Shown here: positions 1 through 5,652 of the stretch, piece by piece
How positions within the stretch are numbered: the first letter of the stretch is position 1
How the letters are laid out: every line of letters begins with the position of its first letter
From: UBA5972 sp964466385
GTDB taxonomy: Bacteria; Pseudomonadota; Alphaproteobacteria; Rhodobacterales; Rhodobacteraceae
Reading direction: 5' to 3'
NCBI GenBank assembly: GCA_964466385.1
Contig: CAYXNM010000160.1
Span: 1 to 5,652, forward strand
Length of the DNA stretch: 5,652 nucleotides
The notes under the pieces: model-generated
The model's input: only the letters and a program-made list of their open reading frames with translations
Told to the model about the DNA's origin: nothing
Database searches by the model: none
Made by a program: the position numbers and the translations under genes

Positions 1-914
1 AGGTTGTTGCCATCAACGACCTCGGCCCGGTCGACATGAACGCACATCTTTTGCAATTTGACAGCGTGCACGGGCGATTCCCGGCCGAGGTCAAAGTTGA
101 CGGTGATATGATTGACGCGGGGCGTGGTGCGATGCGTGTTTCCGCTGTGCGGAACCCTGCGGACTTGGAATGGGGTGATGTAGATATCGCGCTTGAATGC
201 ACGGGCATTTTCGTCACACGCGAGTCCGCCGCTGCGCATCTTGAAAACGGCGCGAAACGCGTGCTGATATCGGCACCCGGCAAGAACGTGGACAAGACCG
301 TTGTTTATGGGGTCAACGACGATCAGCTGACGCCGGACGATGTGATCGTGTCCAATGCCTCCTGCACGACGAACTGTATCTCGCCGGTGGTGGATGTTCT
401 TCACGAAGCTATCGGTATCGACCACGGCTTTATGACGGCGGTTCATTCCTTTACCGGCGATCAGCCGACGCTTGATACAATGCACCGGGATTTTTACCGC
501 AGCCGTGCGGCCAGCCTGTCGATGATCCCGACCTCGACCGGGGCGGCGCAAGCGGTTGGACTGGTTCTGCCACATTTGGCCGGGCGCCTGGACGGGGTTG
601 CCATCCGTGTGCCGACGCCGAATGTTTCGCTGGTCGATCTGACCTTTATCGCCAAACGCGATACGAGCGTTGAGGAAATAAACACAGCGATCAGCACTGC
701 CGCCAAAGGCCGGTTGTCGGGCATTCTGGGTGTAACCGATCGGCCAAATGTGTCGTCTGATTTCAATCACGATCCACACTCGGCCACCTTTCATCTGGAT
801 CAGACCCATGTCATGCAAAACCGGACCTGCCGCATTCTGGCGTGGTATGACAATGAATGGGGTTTTTCGAACCGCATGGCGGATACTGCGGTTGCGATGG
901 GGGCGTTGATCTGA
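1..914 (+). CDS. gap: Glyceraldehyde-3-phosphate dehydrogenase, type I (cbbG-like), 5' end missing
   Basis: Cytosolic enzyme that interconverts glyceraldehyde 3-phosphate and 1,3-bisphosphoglycerate using NAD(P)(H). The reading frame is already open at base 3 (VVAINDLGPVDMNAHLL, the end of the second Rossmann strand), so the ATG at base 36 is internal. About 30 N-terminal residues, including the GFGRIGR nucleotide-binding loop, should lie upstream. Visible are 303 residues, which fits a family length near 335. The catalytic motif SNASCTTNC is intact, with the nucleophilic Cys at 363-365. HSFTGDQPTLDTMHRD, RVPTPNVS, SSDFNHDPHS and WYDNEWGFSNRMADTA all match the family. The Asp in AINDL usually indicates NAD use, but the TLDTMH stretch is neither the classical NAD (LP) nor the NADP (AS) signature, so cofactor preference is open. 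One oddity is STGAAQ where the family has STGAAK (codon 549-551). The stop overlaps the pgk start by one base. Confidence 0.97.
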   Translation, partial: VVAINDLGPVDMNAHLLQFDSVHGRFPAEVKVDGDMIDAGRGAMRVSAVRNPADLEWGDVDIALECTGIFVTRESAAAHLENGAKRVLISAPGKNVDKTVVYGVNDDQLTPDDVIVSNASCTTNCISPVVDVLHEAIGIDHGFMTAVHSFTGDQPTLDTMHRDFYRSRAASLSMIPTSTGAAQAVGLVLPHLAGRLDGVAIRVPTPNVSLVDLTFIAKRDTSVEEINTAISTAAKGRLSGILGVTDRPNVSSDFNHDPHSATFHLDQTHVMQNRTCRILAWYDNEWGFSNRMADTAVAMGALI

Positions 915-2116
915 TGGCGCATGTCTCGGTTACGACAATTCCGGTTAAAGGGGTCAATCTGGTCGTTCGGGCGGATCTCAACGCACCAATGAAAAGCGGA
1001 GTCGTAACGGACGCTACCCGAATCGAACGCTTTGCCGCAGGCCTGAAACCGTTATTGGCCAAAGGCGCACGGGTGGTTGTGCTTTCGCATTACGGGCGCC
1101 CCAAAGGTAAAGTCGTGCCCGAGCTATCGCTCAGACCGATTGCCCCGGTGCTTGCCGATGCGCTGGGGACCAAGGTTTCGTTTCAACCCGATTGCATTGG
1201 GGCCGAGGTCAGGGCCGCTTCCGCCGCGCTGGAGGACGGGCAAGTCATGCTGTGCGAGAACCTCAGATTCCATCCCGGCGAAGAAGCGAACGACCGGGAT
1301 TTTGCCGCAAAGCTTGCCGAGCTTGGGTCGGTTTATGTCAATGACGCGTTTTCATGTGCACACCGGGCGCATGCGTCAACCGCTGCCATCGCCGCCATTC
1401 TGCCAGCCTATAGTGGCCCGTTGATGGACGAAGAGATTGACGCGCTCAGCCGCGCTTTGGAAGCCCCCAAACGCCCGGGGGTCGCGCTGGTGGGTGGGGC
1501 CAAGGTTTCCAGCAAAATCGCCGTTTTGAAAAACCTTGTTGCCAAGGTCGATACCATCATCATCGGTGGGGGGATGGCCAATACGTTCTTTTATGCCGAC
1601 GGTCACGAAGTGGGCAATTCGCTTTGCGAAAAGGATCAAGCGGACATTGTGCGCGAAATTCAAGCGCTTGCGAAAGCGTCGGGGTGCCAACTGGTGCTGC
1701 CCAGCGACATTGTTTTCGCGTTCAAATTCGAGGAAAACGCGCCCGATTTCGTGGCGGAGCTTACCCAATGCCCGCGCGACGGTATTATTCTGGATGCCGG
1801 GCCGAAATCCGTGGCTATCTTCAAGGATGTTCTGTCCGAATGTCAGACGATCCTGTGGAACGGACCGCTTGGCGCCTTCGAAATCCGGCCGTTTGGGCAG
1901 GCGACAAAACAGGTTGCGATTAAGGCTGCCGAACTGACACGTTGTGGTAAGGTCACATCGGTCGCGGGTGGCGGTGACACGGTTGCCGCGCTTAACATGG
2001 CAGGTGTGGCCGGGGATTTCAGTTACGTTTCCTCCGCCGGGGGGGCGTTTCTGGAATGGCTGGAAGGCCGGGACTTGCCGGGGATCATGGCACTTGACCG
2101 CGACGAAGTGGCTTAG
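914..2116 (+). CDS. pgk: Phosphoglycerate kinase (cbbK-like)
   Basis: Monomeric cytosolic kinase interconverting 3-phosphoglycerate plus ATP and 1,3-bisphosphoglycerate plus ADP; its product or substrate is shared with the preceding gap gene. It has 400 residues, the normal bacterial size. N-domain substrate-binding elements are RADLNAP (residues 19-25), Arg36, SHYGRPKG (58-65), ENLRFHPGEEAN and YVNDAFSCAHRAHAS. C-domain nucleotide elements are GGAKVSSKI, IIGGGMANTF, WNGPLGAFE and the GGGDTVAALN loop starting at residue 352, followed by SSAGGAFLEWLEG. The frame is open upstream to 857, but homology starts at MAHVSVTTIPVKG, so the ATG at 914 is chosen. That ATG shares its A with the gap stop (TGATG), with only a weak G-rich stretch near 899-903 as a ribosome site. 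This implies translational coupling to gap. No catalytic residue is missing. Confidence 0.98.
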   Translation: MAHVSVTTIPVKGVNLVVRADLNAPMKSGVVTDATRIERFAAGLKPLLAKGARVVVLSHYGRPKGKVVPELSLRPIAPVLADALGTKVSFQPDCIGAEVRAASAALEDGQVMLCENLRFHPGEEANDRDFAAKLAELGSVYVNDAFSCAHRAHASTAAIAAILPAYSGPLMDEEIDALSRALEAPKRPGVALVGGAKVSSKIAVLKNLVAKVDTIIIGGGMANTFFYADGHEVGNSLCEKDQADIVREIQALAKASGCQLVLPSDIVFAFKFEENAPDFVAELTQCPRDGIILDAGPKSVAIFKDVLSECQTILWNGPLGAFEIRPFGQATKQVAIKAAELTRCGKVTSVAGGGDTVAALNMAGVAGDFSYVSSAGGAFLEWLEGRDLPGIMALDRDEVA

Positions 2117-2117
2117 T

Positions 2118-2126
2118 GGAAGGGGA
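2118..2126 (+). promoter_or_regulatory. Ribosome binding site deciding the fba start
   Basis: GGAAGGGGA lies directly after the pgk stop (2114-2116) and 6 bases before the ATG at 2133. The aldolase frame is open far upstream inside pgk, so this site together with the conserved N-terminus MALITLRQLLDHA fixes the start. Confidence 0.75.
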
Positions 2127-2132
2127 CGGAAA

Positions 2133-3182
2133 ATGGCGCTTATCACACTCAGACAATTGCTGGATCACGCGGCCGAAAACGACTATGGAGTGCCGGCTTT
2201 CAATATCAACAACATGGAGCAGGGCCTTGCGATCATGCGCGCGGCCAGTTCCGCGGATGCTCCGGTCATCATTCAGGCCAGCCGGGGCGCGCGGTCCTAT
2301 GCCGGTGATATCATGCTCAGGCACATGGTTCAGGCGCTGATCGAAATGTATCCCGACATCCCGATCTGCATGCATCAGGACCATGGCAACAACGAGAGCA
2401 CCTGTTCCTCGGCCATTCGTCACGGGTTTTCGAGTGTCATGATGGACGGCTCGCTTACGGCGGACATGAAAACGCCGTCGTCCTATGACTATAATGTCGA
2501 CATCACCGAGCGCGTCAGCCGGATGGCCCATTGGGTCGGCGCGAGTGTCGAGGGCGAACTTGGCGTTCTCGGCTCGCTTGAAACCGGCGAGGCCGCCAAG
2601 GAAGACGGTTCCGGCGCCGAGGGCAAGTTGGGGATGGATGCCTTGCTGACCGACCCGGATCAGGCGGCCGACTTTGTGTCCAAAACCCGTGTTGATGCCC
2701 TGGCGATTGCCTGTGGAACCAGCCACGGCGCCTATAAGTTTTCCCGCAAACCCGATGGAGAAATTCTGGCGATGTCGCAAATCGAGGCGATCCACGCCCG
2801 ATTGCCGAACACGCATCTGGTGATGCACGGATCAAGCTCGGTCCCGCAATACCTTCAGGATCTCATCAACGAAAACGGTGGCGAGATGGCCCAGACCTAT
2901 GGCGTGCCGATCGAGGAAATCGAAAAAGGCATCAAATCCGGCGTGCGCAAGGTCAATATCGACACCGACAACAGGATGGCGCTGACGGGCCAGTTCCGCA
3001 AGATCGCCTCGGAAAAACGTGCCGAGTTTGACCCTCGCAAATTCATGGTCCCCGCGATGGACGAAATGGAAAAGCTGTGCCGCGACCGCCTGGAACGGTT
3101 TGGCACCGCCGGTCATGCCAGCGCGATCAAGGTCATCCCCATGGACGACATGGCCAAACGCTATCAGAGCGGAACAATCTGA
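2133..3182 (+). CDS. fba: Class II fructose-bisphosphate aldolase, Calvin-cycle subtype (CbbA)
   Basis: Zinc-dependent cytosolic aldolase that condenses dihydroxyacetone phosphate with glyceraldehyde 3-phosphate to fructose 1,6-bisphosphate. The Calvin-cycle subtype commonly also makes sedoheptulose 1,7-bisphosphate from erythrose 4-phosphate (family knowledge). The 349 residues match the CbbA length of about 350. Visible active-site elements are VPAFNINNMEQ near the N-terminus, HQDHG with catalytic Asp83 and zinc-binding His84, EGELG (Glu140, Glu142), the zinc ligands His198 in GTSHGAYKF and His232 in HGSSSVP, and the phosphate/substrate loop KVNIDTDNR with Asn275 and Asp277. The sequence lacks the Schiff-base architecture of class I aldolases. 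It begins 16 bases after pgk behind a strong Shine-Dalgarno and is probably co-transcribed with it. The C-terminus (MDDMAKRYQSGTI) ends normally for the subtype. Confidence 0.97.
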   Translation: MALITLRQLLDHAAENDYGVPAFNINNMEQGLAIMRAASSADAPVIIQASRGARSYAGDIMLRHMVQALIEMYPDIPICMHQDHGNNESTCSSAIRHGFSSVMMDGSLTADMKTPSSYDYNVDITERVSRMAHWVGASVEGELGVLGSLETGEAAKEDGSGAEGKLGMDALLTDPDQAADFVSKTRVDALAIACGTSHGAYKFSRKPDGEILAMSQIEAIHARLPNTHLVMHGSSSVPQYLQDLINENGGEMAQTYGVPIEEIEKGIKSGVRKVNIDTDNRMALTGQFRKIASEKRAEFDPRKFMVPAMDEMEKLCRDRLERFGTAGHASAIKVIPMDDMAKRYQSGTI

Positions 3183-3206
3183 CAGGAAAGACGCCGCGCA
3201 AGGATC

Positions 3207-3214
3207 AAAGGAAG
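3207..3214 (+). promoter_or_regulatory. Ribosome binding site deciding the rpe start
   Basis: AAAGGAAG ends 9 bases before the ATG at 3224. The rpe frame is open back to 3077 inside fba, so this site and the conserved N-terminus (IRIAPSILSADF from residue 7) choose 3224 over the longer reading. Confidence 0.65.
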
Positions 3215-3223
3215 ATCGCACGA

Positions 3224-3916
3224 ATGACATTTGACAGAACCATCCGGATCGCGCCGTCGATCCTTTCCGCGGACTTCGCCAATTTCGGCCGGGAAATTCA
3301 GGCGATCGAGGCGCAGGGGTGTGATTGGGTGCATGTGGACGTGATGGACGGGCATTTCGTGCCCAACCTCACCTTCGGTCCGGCGGCGGTCAAAGCCTTT
3401 CGCCCCCATGTCAAGACCTTCATGGACGTGCATTTGATGATTTCGCCGGTGGACCCATATATCGAGGCCTACGCCGAGGCGGGGGCCGACATGATCAGCG
3501 CCCACGTGGAGGCCGGTCCCCACATTCACCGCACACTTCAGGCCATCCGGGCGCAAGGCGTCAAGGCCGGTGTCGTTCTGAACCCCGGCACCCCGGCCGA
3601 AGCGGTGGCGGACGTGCTGGATCTTTGCGACATGGTTCTGATCATGACCGTCAATCCGGGTTTTGGCGGGCAGGAATTCATCCGCTCGGGTGTGGAAAAG
3701 ACCGCCCGGATCCGCGCCATGATCGGGGATCGCCCGATACATATCCAGATCGATGGTGGCGTGACGCCGCGCACCGCTCCTCTGGTGGTGGCGGCGGGGG
3801 CCGATGTGCTGGTCGCCGGATCGGCGGTTTTCAAGGGCGGTTCGGTCGATGACCCCGAACGCTACGGCGAAAACATCCGCGCCATCCGCGAAGCGGCCGA
3901 GGCCGCGCGCGGCTGA
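3224..3916 (+). CDS. rpe: Ribulose-phosphate 3-epimerase (CbbE)
   Basis: Metal-dependent TIM-barrel enzyme that interconverts D-xylulose 5-phosphate and D-ribulose 5-phosphate, feeding the regeneration phase of the Calvin cycle or the pentose phosphate pathway. It has 230 residues, typical for the family. The barrel motifs appear in order: IAPSILSADF (9-18), WVHVDVMDGHFVPNLTFGP (35-53), MDVHLMI (67-73), MTVNPGFGGQ, IQIDGGV and VAGSAVF. The four expected metal ligands His37, Asp39, His70 and Asp177 are present, and Asp39 and Asp177 are the acid/base pair. It lies 41 bases after fba in the same direction. The 3' end (EAAEAARG) is very GC-rich and carries overlapping inverted repeats. The gene after it is decayed, so rpe is the last intact gene of the first block. 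Confidence 0.97.
   Translation: MTFDRTIRIAPSILSADFANFGREIQAIEAQGCDWVHVDVMDGHFVPNLTFGPAAVKAFRPHVKTFMDVHLMISPVDPYIEAYAEAGADMISAHVEAGPHIHRTLQAIRAQGVKAGVVLNPGTPAEAVADVLDLCDMVLIMTVNPGFGGQEFIRSGVEKTARIRAMIGDRPIHIQIDGGVTPRTAPLVVAAGADVLVAGSAVFKGGSVDDPERYGENIRAIREAAEAARG
3893..3913 (+). repeat. Overlapping GC-only inverted repeats at the end of rpe
   Basis: GCGGCC-GA-GGCCGC (3893-3906) and the perfect 12-base palindrome GCCGCGCGCGGC (3902-3913) overlap and end at the rpe stop codon. They could form short alternative hairpins in the mRNA. They also encode an ordinary Ala/Glu/Arg-rich C-terminus, so high-GC codon choice may be the whole explanation. There is no T-run, so this is not a standard intrinsic terminator. 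Confidence 0.45.
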
Positions 3917-3926
3917 TCCACGCCAG

Positions 3927-3942
3927 ACGCACACCTGTGCGT
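3927..3942 (+). repeat. Small inverted repeat downstream of rpe
   Basis: ACGCACACCTGTGCGT is a perfect 7+7 inverted repeat around a CC centre. As RNA it gives a 6-bp stem with an ACCT loop. It lies 10 bases after the rpe stop, in the non-coding stretch before the decayed gene. No T-tract follows, so termination would be weak. It could equally be a processing or stabilising hairpin, a protein-binding palindrome, or chance. Confidence 0.45.
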
Positions 3943-3999
3943 GCATAATCTCGCCCGATTTGTCGTATTCAATAAAACGAGTGCGATTGGAGGGACGCA

Positions 4000-4317
4000 A
4001 CGCCCGTCACGCGCCGACACTTCGTAACCACCGCCGCCGCCACTGCCGTGACAACTGGTTTGCCTGCGCGCGTCTGGTCCCCGGCTTCGCTGACATTGGG
4101 CGACACGCGCATCGACACGCTGTCGGACGGCAACGTGACCCACGTGGTTTTCAGCCACGGTCACCCGGACCACCTGTGAGGCGTGATGGACGATTTCGAC
4201 TATTGGCGCGACGAAAACACCGGGAACACCATTGGCGACGACTTTTCAGGTGCTGTGCTGCGGATCGAATCCTTTGCCTCGGTCGCCGATCCCGTTACCC
4301 TGTCCGCGCTAGCTTGA
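4000..4317 (+). pseudogene. Decayed metallo-beta-lactamase-fold hydrolase with Tat-like N-terminus
   Basis: One reading frame retains pieces of an MBL-fold hydrolase. TRRHFVTTAAATAV (from 4009) resembles a twin-arginine export signal, SLTLGDTRIDTLSDG looks like the first strand of the mature domain, and VTHVVFSHGHPDHL carries the HxHxDH zinc motif (4156-4173). Damage is visible. A good Shine-Dalgarno (GGAGGG, 3989-3994) is followed at 4000 by ACG where a start is expected. TGA at 4177-4179 stands where relatives normally have Trp (HPDHLWG). The roughly 60 residues expected between TLSDG and VTHVV are absent at about 4132-4137. A second junction is likely near 4195-4203, and the distal half, with the later zinc ligands, is gone. 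The frame then runs to TGA at 4315-4317. The family call rests on the HxHxDH motif and remembered relatives. The intact protein would have been a periplasmic hydrolase of unknown substrate. Together with 3917-3999 and 4318-4342 this accounts for the gene-free stretch between rpe and the redoxin gene. Confidence 0.8.
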
Positions 4318-4342
4318 AGCGCCCGAACCAAAGGAGATTTCA

Positions 4343-4900
4343 ATGGCCGCCATACCGCCCGTTTGTGATTTTGGCTGGAAAGCCCCCGATTTCAGGTTGC
4401 CCGGCGTTGACGGAAAGACCGTGTCGCTTGACGGTATTCGCGGCCCGTCCGGCACCCTGATCATGTTCATCTGCAACCATTGTCCTTACGTTCTGGCCAT
4501 TCTCGACCGGATCATTCGTGACGCCAGGGACATGCAGGCACTGGGCATCGGCGTTGTTGCCATCTGCGCAAACGATGCGGTCGATTATCCCGCCGACAGT
4601 TTTGAGAAGATGCAGGAGATGGCCAAGGCCAGGCAGTTTCCGTTTCCCTATCTTCATGACGCAACGCAGGACGTCGCCCGCGCTTATGCGGCGACTTGTA
4701 CGCCCGATTTCTTTGGGTTCAACGCAGCGGGTGAATTGCAGTATCGCGGACGGCTGGACGCGTCGCGCAACACGGCCGGTCCCGTGGATTTGCGCCGCGA
4801 TCTGTTTGAGGCGATGAGGGAGATCGCCGAAACCGGACAGGGCCCGGTTGATCAAATCCCCTCGATGGGCTGTTCGATCAAGTGGAAAAACGACCTGTGA
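4343..4900 (+). CDS. Thioredoxin-like redoxin (AhpC/TSA fold) with CNHCPY motif
   Basis: Protein of 185 residues with a thioredoxin-like fold of the redoxin/AhpC-TSA group, annotated in many bacteria simply as thioredoxin family protein; its partner is not established. The N-terminus (PPVCDFGWKAPDFRLPGVDGKTVSL) is the usual peroxiredoxin-like APDF opening. The candidate redox site is CNHCPYV, with Cys44 and Cys47 at the end of the first central strand. Other cysteines are Cys8, Cys75, Cys119 in TCTPDFFGF (beside the fold's cis-Pro position) and Cys177 in SMGCSIKW near the end. RYRGRLDASR-like wording (QYRGRLDASR) is also typical of the group. No signal peptide or membrane segment is seen, so it is probably cytosolic. 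AAGGAGA (4331-4337) lies 5 bases before the ATG, the best ribosome site in the window. The stop overlaps the gph start, implying coupled translation. It may be a disulfide reductase or a peroxidase; the sequence alone does not decide. Confidence 0.9.
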   Translation: MAAIPPVCDFGWKAPDFRLPGVDGKTVSLDGIRGPSGTLIMFICNHCPYVLAILDRIIRDARDMQALGIGVVAICANDAVDYPADSFEKMQEMAKARQFPFPYLHDATQDVARAYAATCTPDFFGFNAAGELQYRGRLDASRNTAGPVDLRRDLFEAMREIAETGQGPVDQIPSMGCSIKWKNDL

Positions 4901-5547
4901 AAGGCGTAGTTTTCGATCTGGACGGAACGCTTGTGGACAGCGCTCCGGATATTCGGGGCGCCGCCAACGCGTTGCTGGACGATCTGGGGCTGGAACGGCT
5001 GGACGCCGCAGAAACGCGCTCCTTCGTCGGCAATGGCATTCCCAAGCTGGTCGAACGCATGATGGCGGCGCGCGACATCACGTTTACAAAGGCGCGCCAG
5101 GGCGATCTGACGCGAAAGTTCGTGGCCCATTACGAACAAAAACCCGTTGACCTGTCCACCCTTTATCCAGGAGTCCGGACGGCGCTCGAAAGCCTGAAGG
5201 CACGCGGGTCTGCGCTTGGCATCTGCACCAACAAGAACCTTGGACTGACGCAAATGGTTCTGGAAGGTCTGGGAATCGCGGGATTTTTCGATGTTGTCAT
5301 CGCGGGGGACAGCCTGAATGTCCGAAAACCTGACCCGGCGCCTCTCTTTGCGGCCATACGCGCGCTCCGGGCGGGTGGGGCGGTTTTCATCGGCGACAGC
5401 GAGGTCGATGCGGCGACGGCCAAGGCTGCGAAAATCCGGTTCGGGTTGCATGCGCAAGGCTATCGCCGCGCGCCGGTCGCTGACATTCACCATGATTTTA
5501 CGTTCGCGGATTTTCGCGACCTGTCCGGGCACCTTGGGAACCTCTGA
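4897..5547 (+). CDS. gph: Phosphoglycolate phosphatase, HAD superfamily (CbbZ)
   Basis: Cytosolic HAD phosphatase expected to hydrolyse 2-phosphoglycolate, the Rubisco oxygenation product, to glycolate. All four HAD motifs are present: FDLDGTLVDS with nucleophile Asp7 and Asp9, ICTNKN with Thr111, Lys144 in RKPDP, and IGDSEVDAATA with Asp167 and Asp171. A helical cap follows motif I (about residues 15-80). The ending GYRRAPVADIHHDFTFADF matches the phosphoglycolate phosphatase branch. The GTG at 4897 is chosen, giving 216 residues: it forms a GTGA overlap with the redoxin stop, has GGAAAA at 4884-4889 as a ribosome site, and places the start just before motif I. An in-frame GTG at 4882 would add five residues but lacks a good ribosome site. 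Other HAD phosphatases look similar, so the substrate is supported mainly by the EVDAATA and GYR features and by the carbon-cycle context. Confidence 0.92.
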   Translation: MKGVVFDLDGTLVDSAPDIRGAANALLDDLGLERLDAAETRSFVGNGIPKLVERMMAARDITFTKARQGDLTRKFVAHYEQKPVDLSTLYPGVRTALESLKARGSALGICTNKNLGLTQMVLEGLGIAGFFDVVIAGDSLNVRKPDPAPLFAAIRALRAGGAVFIGDSEVDAATAKAAKIRFGLHAQGYRRAPVADIHHDFTFADFRDLSGHLGNL

Positions 5548-5552
5548 TCAAG

Positions 5553-5575
5553 TCGGTGTTTTGCGAAAATGCCGA
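5553..5575 (+). terminator. Possible transcript-end hairpin after gph
   Basis: Arms at 5553-5562 and 5566-5575 pair over 10 bases around a GCG loop (TTTT-GCG-AAAA at the core, CGG/CCG near the base), with two G-U wobbles. The wobbles become A-C mismatches in - strand RNA, so the fold favours transcripts coming from gph, whose stop is 5 bases upstream. No clear T-run follows, so it is not a textbook intrinsic terminator. Confidence 0.35.
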
Positions 5576-5587
5576 AGGGGGTATTGT

Positions 5588-5652
5588 TCAGAACTTCCCT
5601 TGGTTGAGGGCATCGAATACCAACCCGCCCAATCCCTGACCTGTGGATGCCC
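5588..5652 (-). CDS. Possible C-terminal end of an unidentified convergent gene
   Basis: Read on the - strand from the window edge, one frame gives about 20 residues (TGQGLGGLVFDALNQGKF) ending in a TGA at 5590-5588. Protein-like composition, a fairly GC-rich third position (about 13 of 20 codons) and placement 40 bases from the gph stop fit a tail-to-tail gene. The other two - strand frames are also open over this short span, and one of them runs on to about 5550, so the choice is uncertain. I do not recognise the family. Confidence 0.35.
   Translation of the reverse strand, partial: ASTGQGLGGLVFDALNQGKF

Noticed and set aside
36..38. ATG at base 36 as the gap start
   Set aside because: The frame is open upstream and encodes VVAINDLGPVD, a conserved internal GAPDH segment, so the true start is outside the window.
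1376..2146. Long - strand open frame (256 codons) opposite pgk
   Set aside because: It lies fully antisense to a well-conserved pgk, has no recognisable motif, and is the usual shadow of high-GC third positions.
3960..3987. AT-richer patch before the relic as a promoter for the redoxin-gph block
   Set aside because: No -35/-10 pair with acceptable spacing could be found, only isolated AT-rich hexamers.
3164..4000. Long - strand open frame (278 codons) opposite rpe
   Set aside because: The + strand rpe has complete active-site motifs. The reverse frame has low-complexity His/Arg/Gly composition and no family resemblance.
3804..4460. + strand open frame of 218 codons spanning the end of rpe, the relic and the start of the redoxin gene
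   Set aside because: It crosses three features out of frame, is Arg/Pro/Ala-rich, and has no ribosome site or motif. The relic frame and the redoxin frame explain the region better.
5572..5603. Second possible hairpin (CCGAAGGG with CCCTTGG) after gph
   Set aside because: It needs a bulged base and a loop of about 17 bases, overlaps the better hairpin at 5553-5575 and runs into the probable convergent gene.
1..5652. CRISPR arrays, tRNA or rRNA genes, insertion sequences, phage or toxin-antitoxin genes
   Set aside because: No spaced direct repeats, cloverleaf-like segments, terminal inverted repeats or transposase motifs were seen on either strand.

Overview
The window is a compact, single-direction run of central carbon metabolism genes from a moderately GC-rich bacterium. 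Protein wording points to an alphaproteobacterium, most likely Rhodobacterales. Clues are the GAPDH ending in NRMADTAVAMG, the PGK with YVNDAFSCAHRAHAS, a Calvin-cycle-type class II aldolase, and a redoxin opening with PPVCDFGWKAPDF. Taxonomy is inferred from remembered family sequences, not from a search.

Layout, left to right on the + strand: gap (5' end outside the window) overlaps pgk by one base in a TGATG junction. A 16-base gap with a strong Shine-Dalgarno leads to fba (cbbA type), and a 41-base gap leads to rpe (cbbE). The next 426 bases (3917-4342) hold no intact gene. They contain two small GC-rich inverted repeats at and just after the rpe stop, then a decayed metallo-beta-lactamase-fold hydrolase with a mutated start, an in-frame TGA and large internal deletions. 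A cytosolic thioredoxin-like redoxin with a CNHCPY motif follows. It overlaps a HAD-family phosphoglycolate phosphatase (gph/cbbZ) in a GTGA stop/start junction. After gph comes a hairpin that folds best in the + strand RNA, then the probable C-terminal end of an unidentified gene on the - strand, converging on the cluster.

Together gap, pgk, fba and rpe interconvert 3-phosphoglycerate, triose phosphates, fructose bisphosphate and pentose phosphates, as in the Calvin-Benson-Bassham cycle and gluconeogenesis. Gph removes the 2-phosphoglycolate made by Rubisco oxygenation. The combination suggests the distal half of a cbb operon, but no Rubisco, phosphoribulokinase or CbbR gene is visible, so autotrophy is an inference.

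I do not see a wholly new system. The points most worth a second look are the redoxin embedded in the carbon-fixation cluster, the frame-preserved hydrolase relic beside it, and a Lys-to-Gln change at a very conserved GAPDH position.
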